Assembly (NCBI GenBank): GCA_016209785.1
Contig: JACQVM010000377.1
Span: forward strand, 1-11,999
Direction: 5' to 3'
Source of the DNA: Candidatus Melainabacteria bacterium
GTDB taxonomy: Bacteria; Cyanobacteriota; Vampirovibrionia; Obscuribacterales; Obscuribacteraceae
Length of the DNA: 11,999 nucleotides
In this document: positions 6,293 to 11,999 of the stretch, one piece after another
Position numbering within the stretch: the stretch's first letter is position 1
How the letters are laid out: every line of letters starts with the position of its first letter
Position numbers and translations under genes: made by a program
The notes under the pieces: model-generated
Databases searched by the model: none
Seen by the model: only the letters and a program-made list of their open reading frames with translations
Told to the model about the DNA's origin: nothing

Positions 6293-7561
6293 ATGGGACG
6301 TGTTGTCCTAGGCATGATTGGGCTTGGTACGGTTGGCACTGGCGTGGTTCAGCTTTTGTCACAGCACCGTCATCTCACTCTTAAGAAGGTAGCTGTACGA
6401 GATCCAAGTCGCAAGCGCAACACCAATGCCCAACTAACGGTCACAGGTGATGTATCTGAGGTAATTGATGATCCTGAAATAGAGGTGCTTGTCGAGGTGA
6501 TGGGCGGAGAGCAACCCGCGCTTGAGTACCTTGAGCGAGCCATTGGGCAGCACAAACACATTGTAACTGCTAATAAGGAAGTGTTAGCAAAACATGGACC
6601 AAGGCTGTTTCAGCTAGCCAAGAAAAAAGGAGTTGCAATTTTTTTTGAAGCTTCGGTAGCAGGTGGAATACCACTTATTTCAACCATTCACAAGGGTCTT
6701 GAAGCAAACAGGCTTTATTGTGTTACTGGCATCTTAAATGGCACCACCAATTTCATCTTGTCCAACATGGAAGAAAAAGGAGACAGCTTTGCATCATCAC
6801 TTGCTACCGCCCAAACACTAGGCTTTGCCGAAGCAGATCCTACAGCTGATATTGACGGTCATGATGTTGCTTACAAGTTGTCCATTCTTTCTGCCCTTTC
6901 ATACGGCAGATTTGTTCATCCAGACTCAATTTACAAAGAAAGCATTCGTCAGATCTCAGATGAAGATATTGTGTACGCAGCCGAGCTTGGTTATCGAATA
7001 AAACTTATAGGAACAACACAACGCCTGGCTAATAATAAGCTGGATGTGCGTGTGCATCCAATGTTTGTAAATTTGCATCATCCGTTAGCCTCAGTTGCTG
7101 GATCTAACAACGGCATTCTTGTAGCAGGAGATGCAATAGGAGAACTGGTACTTGTCGGTCCTGGTGCAGGACAAATGCCCACTGCTTCAGCAGTGGTGGG
7201 TGACATCATCAACTTAGCCTCTGCGTTGCAACTACCTGATTTTGCAACGTACTTCCAGATTGAGATAGCTTTGGAGTGGGCACACGCAATGTCAATTGAG
7301 TTGTTGAGCTGCCCGTTTTATCTGCGTCTTCAAGTTGCTGACACACCTGGCGTCATAGGACAAATTGGCACCATATTTGGGTCCCACAATGTGAGCATTC
7401 AAAGCATAATCCAGCGCGGTGTTTGTGAAAAAGGAGCAACAATAGTAATTTTGACGCATGCTGTACTTAACAAGAATATGCTTAGTGCTATAAACGAACT
7501 TAAAAAATGCAGCTTTCTCCATGAGCTGGCAAGCTGCATTGCCATTTTTGTTAGGTCTTAA
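6293..7561 (+). CDS. hom: Homoserine dehydrogenase
   Basis: This enzyme reduces aspartate 4-semialdehyde to homoserine with NAD(P)H, the branch point towards threonine, methionine and isoleucine. The 422-residue length is usual for the monofunctional, ACT-bearing type. GLGTVG (10-15) is the Rossmann dinucleotide loop, VEVMGG (67-72) follows, TANKEVLAKHG (92-102) is the family's TANK motif, and NGTTNFIL (149-156) precedes GFAEADPTADIDGHDVAYK (177-195), which holds the conserved Glu180, Asp186 and catalytic Lys195 equivalents. Residues about 342-418 form an ACT domain (LRLQVADTPGVIGQIGTIF), which in relatives mediates threonine feedback inhibition. ATG 6293 has a good ribosome binding site. The gene leads a four-gene operon, and thrC starts 1 base after its stop. 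Its last 20 codons contain a strong hairpin (7506-7540). The name hom rather than thrA is used because no kinase domain is fused. Confidence 0.97.
   Translation: MGRVVLGMIGLGTVGTGVVQLLSQHRHLTLKKVAVRDPSRKRNTNAQLTVTGDVSEVIDDPEIEVLVEVMGGEQPALEYLERAIGQHKHIVTANKEVLAKHGPRLFQLAKKKGVAIFFEASVAGGIPLISTIHKGLEANRLYCVTGILNGTTNFILSNMEEKGDSFASSLATAQTLGFAEADPTADIDGHDVAYKLSILSALSYGRFVHPDSIYKESIRQISDEDIVYAAELGYRIKLIGTTQRLANNKLDVRVHPMFVNLHHPLASVAGSNNGILVAGDAIGELVLVGPGAGQMPTASAVVGDIINLASALQLPDFATYFQIEIALEWAHAMSIELLSCPFYLRLQVADTPGVIGQIGTIFGSHNVSIQSIIQRGVCEKGATIVILTHAVLNKNMLSAINELKKCSFLHELASCIAIFVRS
7506..7540 (+). terminator. 10-bp inverted repeat with flanking A/T tracts at the hom-thrC junction (possible attenuator or processing hairpin)
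   Basis: AATGCAGCTT (7506-7515) and AAGCTGCATT (7531-7540) are perfect inverted copies around a 15-base loop. An A run (7502-7507) precedes and TTTTT (7545-7549) follows four bases after the stem. The shape is that of a modest intrinsic terminator, yet it lies inside the hom coding sequence and 22 bases before the thrC start. Translation of hom would normally melt it, so it could act as a polarity or coupling element. Strength is limited by the AT-rich stem and the gap before the T tract. Confidence 0.45.
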
Positions 7562-7562
7562 A

Positions 7563-8627
7563 ATGCATAGCCAATACCCGCTAATTGAAAGATACAGGGA
7601 CTTCTTGCCGGTGTCGGCAACCACACCTATCATCTCGCTAGGCGAAGGAAATACACCACTGATTAGGGCAAGCAATCTGCACCACTTTCTTGGTGCTCCA
7701 TCACTTAAGCTTTACCTTAAGCTAGAAGGATTAAACCCTACCGGAAGTTTCAAGGATCGCGGCATGACGCTTGCCATATCCAAAGCCGTTGAATCCGGAG
7801 CAAAGGCAGTCATTTGTGCCTCAACAGGCAACACAAGCGCATCTGCTGCTGCCTTTGCTACCAAGGCTGGACTTACTTGTTATGTATTACTCCCTCACGG
7901 CCATGTAGCTTTAGGCAAGCTAGCACAAGCCATCTTGTATGGTGCCCGGATAATTCCTATTAAGGGAAACTTTGACCAGGCCTTGGAGTTTGTGAGGAAT
8001 CTTGCCGACCAATGTCACATAACAATTGTCAATTCTGTTAACCCCTATCGGCTAGAAGGACAAAAAACAGCAGCCTTTGAGGTTGTAGAACAACTTGAAG
8101 GTGTACCAGATTATCTTCTTATTCCTGTAGGCAACGCCGGCAATATAAGCGCTTACTGGCGAGGTTTCAAGCTTTTAAGAAAAACTGGCGGTGCCAATGC
8201 CACACCACACATGTTTGGGTTTGAAGCCCAAGGGGCTGCTGCCATAGTTCGTGGTCAGCCAATAGCTAATCCTGAAACAATTGCCACAGCCATCCGTATT
8301 GGTAATCCAGCAAGCTGGCAGGAAGCTATAAAAGCAGCCTCCGAATCAGACGGTCAGATTGACTCAGTAACTGATGACCAAATTATAGAGGCGTACAAGC
8401 TCTTAGCTAAACTAGAGGGAATCTTTTGTGAACCATCAAGTGCTGCTTGCCTAGCTGGGCTAATTAAACACTTAAGCATGGGCACCATAGCCAAAGATGC
8501 AACGGTTGTTTGTGTGCTAACAGGCAATGGACTCAAGGACCCTGACACCCCACTGAAGGTAAGCAATGTCGATTTAGCACCGGTGGAGGCAGATTTGCAA
8601 AAGCTCAAGACGGTAATGGGATTTTAG
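7563..8627 (+). CDS. thrC: Threonine synthase
   Basis: A pyridoxal phosphate enzyme that converts O-phosphohomoserine to threonine and phosphate, the last step of the pathway. The 354-residue product closely follows the short Bacillus-type ThrC. LGEGNTPLI (26-34) is followed by NPTGSFKDRGM (58-68) with the PLP lysine Lys64, ASTGNTSASAAAFA (86-99), NSVNPYRLEGQKTAAFE (157-173), the glycine-rich phosphate cradle VGNAGN (189-194) and LTGNGLKDP (319-327). I start at ATG 7563, where the family N-terminus (LIERYRDFLP) fits and AGG (7553-7555) lies 7 bases upstream. An in-frame ATG at 7521 lies in the loop of the hairpin at 7506-7540 and would add 14 residues overlapping hom; I consider it less likely. 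The stop TAG shares one base with the thrB GTG start, which implies translational coupling. Confidence 0.97.
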   Translation: MHSQYPLIERYRDFLPVSATTPIISLGEGNTPLIRASNLHHFLGAPSLKLYLKLEGLNPTGSFKDRGMTLAISKAVESGAKAVICASTGNTSASAAAFATKAGLTCYVLLPHGHVALGKLAQAILYGARIIPIKGNFDQALEFVRNLADQCHITIVNSVNPYRLEGQKTAAFEVVEQLEGVPDYLLIPVGNAGNISAYWRGFKLLRKTGGANATPHMFGFEAQGAAAIVRGQPIANPETIATAIRIGNPASWQEAIKAASESDGQIDSVTDDQIIEAYKLLAKLEGIFCEPSSAACLAGLIKHLSMGTIAKDATVVCVLTGNGLKDPDTPLKVSNVDLAPVEADLQKLKTVMGF

Positions 8628-9562
8628 TGAAAGGCAAGACCATTAAGATACAAGTTCCAGGGAGCACTGCCAATCTTGGCCCAGGGTTTGATGCTCTGGC
8701 GCTAGCATTGGGGATATACACTAATCTTACCTTTGAGCTTAGCGAGCAAAAACAATCACACAGATCTCCTATAACCTTAAAGGGTCCAATAGCTGCTGCT
8801 TTGTCAGTCGGACAGAACAACTTAATTTACAAGGTATTAAGCAGCATATGGCAAAATGAGCAGCAGTTGCTGCACAAAGTACACATCACCGTCGAATCAG
8901 ACATACCGCCAGCCAGAGGACTAGGCAGTAGTGCAGCAGCCATAATAGGCGCCATCTGGGCAGCAAATTATTTACAAGGACATAGCCTCAATCACAAAAT
9001 GCTCCTCCAGACTGCCACCACCTTTGAGGGCCACGCTGACAACCTGGCTGCCAGCCTACTAGGTGGGTTGGTGGTCTGTGCGTCCGGAGCGAATGACAAA
9101 ACCATTGTTGCACAAAAGTTAACCTGGCCAGCAGATTGGCATACATTGGTGGTTGTTCCACAGTATTGTCTTGCCACAGACAAAGCTAGATCAGTGTTGC
9201 CAAAGAAAGTACCCCTGAAAGATGCAGTAACAAACATTCAGTCCTCAGCTTTGCTTGTTGCTGCCGTCAATACTCAAGATGAAGAAGCATTGCAGCATGC
9301 GCTGCACGATAAGCTGCATGAGCCATATCGCTTAAGGCTAGTACCAGAGCTAGCTGAGGTTCGCAAACAATTAGCCGGACTACCTTATCTTGGCTGTGTT
9401 TTAAGTGGGGCTGGCTCGTCAATATTAGTCATTGTCAATAAACAACACAAAGACCAAATTTTTCAGTGCCTCACTCAGTGGGCGGTAAATCTTTCCTTGC
9501 CTCCTCAGGTCCTAGACTTACCAGTTGACTACCAAGGACTAAAGGTACTTAAAGATGAGTAA
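8627..9562 (+). CDS. thrB: Homoserine kinase
   Basis: A GHMP-superfamily kinase that phosphorylates homoserine with ATP to give the ThrC substrate. The 311-residue product has the N-terminal signature VPGSTANLGPGFDALALAL (10-28), the ATP-binding glycine loop PPARGLGSSAAA (94-105), EGHADNLAASLLGG (134-147), where many relatives have GHPDN, and the C-terminal motif LSGAGSSILVI, where many have SGAGPT. These substitutions are small and no key residue is lost. The start is GTG 8627, overlapping the thrC stop by one base, with GGGA about 5 bases upstream; this is the only start that keeps the family N-terminus. Its 3' end overlaps lysC by 8 bases. Codon use looks like its neighbours. Confidence 0.96.
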   Translation: MKGKTIKIQVPGSTANLGPGFDALALALGIYTNLTFELSEQKQSHRSPITLKGPIAAALSVGQNNLIYKVLSSIWQNEQQLLHKVHITVESDIPPARGLGSSAAAIIGAIWAANYLQGHSLNHKMLLQTATTFEGHADNLAASLLGGLVVCASGANDKTIVAQKLTWPADWHTLVVVPQYCLATDKARSVLPKKVPLKDAVTNIQSSALLVAAVNTQDEEALQHALHDKLHEPYRLRLVPELAEVRKQLAGLPYLGCVLSGAGSSILVIVNKQHKDQIFQCLTQWAVNLSLPPQVLDLPVDYQGLKVLKDE

Positions 9563-10805
9563 GAGTATTGCTGTCCTTAAATTTGGCGGGAGCTCCGTTA
9601 AAAGCATCGGACGAATGCAGCACGTAGCTAAAATCATTGATCAGTGGCGGCAGTCACAGCTCACACTTGTAGTTGTTTCGGCTATGGGTGATACAACAGA
9701 CTATCTTGTTAAGCTTGCCAGTCAGTGCTCCACAGAGCCAGATCGCCGTGAGCTAGATCTCTTGCTTTCCACTGGTGAGCAAGTCTCCATTACGCTTTTG
9801 TCCATGATCCTACGAGAAATGGGCATTCCAGCTCGCTCCTTTACTGCATCCCAGATTGGTATTTTTACCGAGTCTGTATATAGCAAAGCTCGCATTGTAG
9901 ACATTAAGACTGACAACATCATGAAAGGCTTCCAAGATCATGATGTGCTTGTTGTGGCAGGATTTCAGGGCGTCACTGCCGACGGTGATATCACCACACT
10001 AGGGCGTGGCGGATCAGACACCACAGCAGTAGCTTTAGCTGCCGCTGTCAATGCTACAACATGTGACATTTACACTGACGTCAATGGCATTTACACTGCA
10101 GATCCCAACCTAATCCCTAAAGCCCGGCTTTTAGGACAAGTCTCTTATGAAGAAGTGGTAGAAATGGCCAGGCTAGGTGCACAGGTTGTTCACCCACGCG
10201 CGGTAGAGCTAGCACGGCAATACAATGTACTTTTGCGTGTCCGCAACACTTTTAAGCCTCATTGTGAAGGCACAACAATCGATGGAGGAGAAAATATGGA
10301 AATCTACCGCAGCGTAAGCGGCGTAGCCATAGACAAGGACCAAGCACGGGTAGCAATTTTAGATGTACCAGACAAGCCCGGGATTGCAGGCACAATCACC
10401 CAAGCACTTGCCGACAACCATATTGTCATCGACATGATTATGCAAGCTTTTCATCCAACAATTGGCATGAACAACCTCACCTTTACCGTGCATCAGTCTG
10501 ATCTTAACCAAACCATCAAGACCTTAGAGCAGCTCAAGGCTCAGCTAGGAGCTGCCGATGTCCTTGCCGACCCGGATATTGCTAAGGTAAGCATAATTGG
10601 TGCAGGTCTAGCTGGACAACCTGGTATTGCAGCTAAACTGTTTACTACCTTAGGCTCTGGCGGTGTCAATATCAAAATGATTGCCTCCAGCGAAATGAAG
10701 TTAACCTGCGTGGTTAACAAAGCTGACTCTGAGAAAGCAGCTCGACTTATTCATGACGCATTTGAGCTGGAAACAACTCCTAGCAAAGGCAGCCTTACGT
10801 TTTAG
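9555..10805 (+). CDS. lysC: Aspartate kinase, monofunctional, with two C-terminal ACT domains (alpha subunit)
   Basis: It phosphorylates aspartate to 4-aspartyl phosphate, the first step of lysine, threonine and methionine synthesis. The 416-residue product has LKFGGSSV (8-15) with catalytic Lys9, STGEQVS (72-78), [18 protein letters not shown] (147-164), [15 protein letters not shown] (171-185) and [18 protein letters not shown] (203-220). Two ACT domains follow, at about 265-335 and 345-413, with [10 protein letters not shown] (378-387) matching the effector-binding core. The length is that of the Bacillus/Corynebacterium alpha subunit. An internal start at codon 248 probably yields the beta subunit. 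The family symbol lysC is used; effector specificity (lysine, threonine or both) cannot be read from the sequence. Being last in a threonine operon, it links pathway entry to the threonine branch. ATG 9555 overlaps thrB by 8 bases, and the 3' end overlaps the convergent glyQ by 11 bases. Confidence 0.95.
   Translation: MSKSIAVLKFGGSSVKSIGRMQHVAKIIDQWRQSQLTLVVVSAMGDTTDYLVKLASQCSTEPDRRELDLLLSTGEQVSITLLSMILREMGIPARSFTASQIGIFTESVYSKARIVDIKTDNIMKGFQDHDVLVVAGFQGVTADGDITTLGRGGSDTTAVALAAAVNATTCDIYTDVNGIYTADPNLIPKARLLGQVSYEEVVEMARLGAQVVHPRAVELARQYNVLLRVRNTFKPHCEGTTIDGGENMEIYRSVSGVAIDKDQARVAILDVPDKPGIAGTITQALADNHIVIDMIMQAFHPTIGMNNLTFTVHQSDLNQTIKTLEQLKAQLGAADVLADPDIAKVSIIGAGLAGQPGIAAKLFTTLGSGGVNIKMIASSEMKLTCVVNKADSEKAARLIHDAFELETTPSKGSLTF
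10284..10290 (+). promoter_or_regulatory. Internal Shine-Dalgarno inside lysC, for the beta subunit
   Basis: GGAGGAG is one of the best ribosome binding sites in the window. It lies inside lysC, 5 bases (7 from the GGAGG core) before an in-frame ATG at 10296, and encodes part of the linker between the kinase and ACT domains. Confidence 0.65.
10296..10805 (+). CDS. lysC: Aspartate kinase beta (regulatory) subunit, from an in-frame internal start in lysC
   Basis: Starting at Met248 of LysC, this would be a 169-residue protein made only of the two ACT domains. It begins [20 protein letters not shown], which aligns with the start of the Corynebacterium glutamicum beta subunit as I recall it (172 residues, also from an internal start in the same frame). 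Bacillus subtilis and Thermus aspartate kinases are known to use the same arrangement, forming alpha2beta2 enzymes in which the beta ACT domains bind the feedback amino acid. The start is supported by GGAGGAG just upstream (10284-10290). No separate promoter was identified, so it would be translated from the operon mRNA. This is a predicted product nested in the lysC entry, not an additional reading frame. Confidence 0.65.
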   Translation: MEIYRSVSGVAIDKDQARVAILDVPDKPGIAGTITQALADNHIVIDMIMQAFHPTIGMNNLTFTVHQSDLNQTIKTLEQLKAQLGAADVLADPDIAKVSIIGAGLAGQPGIAAKLFTTLGSGGVNIKMIASSEMKLTCVVNKADSEKAARLIHDAFELETTPSKGSLTF

Positions 10806-11727
10806 GTGCAAGGTAACGCTCCCGGTATGTCTGTATAACTTCATCGCGTCCTTGGCAAGGAAGTAAAGGGAAACCTTGCTCAATGCGCTGTTCCAGCCAG
10901 CCACGAGCAACCTGCTCCGACAAGCGTCGAATACGTAATATGTTTGCCATACGCTCATCACGCCCTAGCGCCCCCCGTGCATCAAGCAAGTTGAAGGTAT
11001 GGGAACACTTTAGTATGTGCTCATAAGCTGGTAAAATCAGCTTTTTCTCCAGCAATCGTTTAGCTTCCTTTTCAAATAAGTTAAACAACGTAAACAACAA
11101 TTCTGGATTACTTTCCTGAAAGTTGTATGTTGACTGCTCTACCTCGCAGTTGTGATATAGCTCCCCATAAGAAACAAATTCGTTCCACTTAAGCTCAAAG
11201 ACACTATCTACATCCTGCAAATACATTGCCAGACGCTCAAGTCCATATGTAATCTCAGCAGCAACAGGACGAACCTCCAGACCACCTGCTTGTTGAAAGT
11301 AAGTAAACTGAGTTATTTCCAAACCATCCAACCAGACCTCCCAGCCTACACCCCAGGCACCAAGCGTAGGTGATTCCCAGTTGTCCTCAACAAAACGAAT
11401 GTCATGGTCGACAGGATTTATTCCTAGAGTCTTTAAACTTTCAAGATAAATATCCTGAACATCGTCTGGCGATGGCTTAAGAATTACCTGATATTGAAAG
11501 TAATGTTGCAAACGGTTTGGATTTTCACCATAGCGTCCATCTGTTGGGCGTCGGCATGGATCAGTACAAGCCATATTCCATGGCTCTGGACCTAACACCC
11601 TCAAAAATGTGCCCGGGCTCATGGTAGAGGCACCTTTTTCCATGTCATAGGCTTGCAGAACAAGACAGCCCTGCTTGGCCCAATAATGATTGAGAGAGTG
11701 AATTACTTCTTGAAAGGTTAAAGCCAT
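10795..11727 (-). CDS. glyQ: Glycyl-tRNA synthetase alpha subunit
   Basis: The class II catalytic subunit of the alpha2beta2-type glycyl-tRNA synthetase, which activates glycine with ATP and charges tRNA-Gly together with GlyS. The 310-residue length is typical. Nearly the whole chain follows E. coli Gly[13 protein letters not shown] (14-25), the motif 2 region [20 protein letters not shown] (59-78), [18 protein letters not shown] (115-132), ITQFTYFQQ (138-146), motif 3 in [13 protein letters not shown] (159-171) and [13 protein letters not shown] 11727 has AGGA 7 bases upstream. The beta-subunit gene glyS is not adjacent: downstream is the convergent lysC and upstream is a divergent gene, so the two subunits must be made from separate transcripts unless glyS lies elsewhere under shared control. 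The last 11 bases overlap lysC in the opposite orientation. No T-box leader was seen in the 148 bases upstream. Confidence 0.97.
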   Translation of the reverse strand: MALTFQEVIHSLNHYWAKQGCLVLQAYDMEKGASTMSPGTFLRVLGPEPWNMACTDPCRRPTDGRYGENPNRLQHYFQYQVILKPSPDDVQDIYLESLKTLGINPVDHDIRFVEDNWESPTLGAWGVGWEVWLDGLEITQFTYFQQAGGLEVRPVAAEITYGLERLAMYLQDVDSVFELKWNEFVSYGELYHNCEVEQSTYNFQESNPELLFTLFNLFEKEAKRLLEKKLILPAYEHILKCSHTFNLLDARGALGRDERMANILRIRRLSEQVARGWLEQRIEQGFPLLPCQGRDEVIQTYRERYLAPKT

Positions 11728-11875
11728 TCTCCGGTCCTATTAATAACAATCAAGCAGCTATTGGGTTTTCAGTTTATCACTTGTGTTGGGGTTCAATTTA
11801 AAAGTCCTCTGGATATTGCCAGGATTTTCAGGGAATAACCCCCTTGGCTGAGCACACAAACTAAATGATACCGGT
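11728..11875. other. Divergent intergenic region between glyQ and the MoxR-like gene
   Basis: These 148 bases must hold promoters for both flanking genes. The best + strand pair, TTATCA and TTTAAA with a 17-base spacer (roughly 11775-11803), matches the consensus at only four of six positions each. No convincing minus-strand pair, riboswitch, T-box or repeat was found. Confidence 0.4.
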
Positions 11876-11999
11876 ATGAGTACCCAACCAAAGGAGCCCA
11901 TGAGTCGTTCACAAACTACAAGTGAAGCCTTAAGCCACAAACTTAAACACCTCCTGGACAACATAAACGGGGTCCTGGTGGGACAAAGCTACTCCATCC
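11876..11999 (+). CDS. Probable MoxR-family AAA+ ATPase, N-terminal fragment (3' truncated by window)
   Basis: An open frame with an in-frame TGA at 11849-11851 and no stop before the edge gives 41 residues. The stretch HLLDNINGVLVGQSYSI resembles the N-terminal helix of MoxR ATPases, which typically reads like LLENIEKVIVGQEEVI just before the Walker A loop. The Walker motifs would lie outside the window, so ATPase function is not shown here. ATG 11876 has no clear ribosome binding site. The second in-frame ATG at 11900 has AAGGAG only 3 bases upstream, so either could be the start. MoxR proteins usually act with a VWA-domain and a DUF58 partner in complex assembly; those genes would be expected further right. 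The gene is divergent from glyQ. The family call rests on about 17 residues. Confidence 0.5.
   Translation, partial: MSTQPKEPMSRSQTTSEALSHKLKHLLDNINGVLVGQSYSI

Noticed and set aside
7521..7562. Upstream ATG for thrC adding 14 residues
   Set aside because: It overlaps hom by 41 bases, lies in the hairpin loop, and the family N-terminus fits the ATG at 7563, which has its own ribosome binding site.
10849..10861. TCCTTGGCAAGGA near-palindrome downstream of lysC as a terminator
   Set aside because: It is inside the glyQ coding sequence, would leave almost no loop, and has no T tract.
11758..11964. 68-codon minus-strand open frame near the right edge
   Set aside because: It runs opposite the MoxR-like start and the divergent intergenic region, shows no recognisable domain and has biased low-complexity content.

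Overview
This window is a gene-dense piece of a bacterial chromosome of moderate GC content. All genes use ordinary bacterial starts with Shine-Dalgarno-like sites. No gene in it pins down the lineage. The two-subunit type glycyl-tRNA synthetase, the Sec-type signal peptide and the DG-repeat/peptidase protein would fit an uncultivated environmental lineage, possibly a non-photosynthetic relative of cyanobacteria, but that placement is a low-confidence inference. No rRNA, tRNA, CRISPR array, insertion sequence or phage gene was seen. No gene-free stretch exceeds 300 bases; the longest is 6055-6292.

Layout. (1) 1-377 (+) is the 3' end of a YhcC/TIGR01212-type radical SAM gene. (2) 484-3609 (+) encodes a 1041-residue protein that I do not recognise as a named family. 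It has a long nonapeptide repeat array built on DG turns, a helical linker, a papain-like cysteine peptidase core and a helical tail. (3) 3645-4613 (-) is a ROK-family sugar kinase, convergent with the preceding gene. Upstream of it on the same strand, 4687-6054 (-) is an exported phosphodiester glycosidase (NAGPA/DUF2233). (4) A 238-base divergent intergenic region (6055-6292) carries an 8-bp inverted repeat and candidate promoters in both directions. (5) 6293-10805 (+) is a tight operon hom-thrC-thrB-lysC, with gaps of +1, -1 and -8 bases. (6) 10795-11727 (-) is glyQ, whose 3' end overlaps that of lysC by 11 bases. (7) 11876-11999 (+) is the first 41 codons of a probable MoxR-type AAA+ ATPase, cut by the window edge.

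How the genes work together. LysC makes aspartyl phosphate, the entry to the aspartate family. Hom, ThrB and ThrC convert aspartate semialdehyde to threonine. Only the semialdehyde dehydrogenase (asd) is missing from the window. Regulation is visible as ACT domains in Hom and LysC, as an internal translation start in lysC that would give a separate regulatory beta subunit, and as a hairpin with a T tract at the hom-thrC junction. The glycosidase and the kinase may be co-expressed and both act on sugars, but no shared substrate can be shown from the sequence.

The most unusual item is the 484-3609 gene. Its repeats have a strict 9-residue period resembling the G-box of the centriolar protein CPAP/TCP10, joined to a protease module, in a protein with no visible signal peptide.
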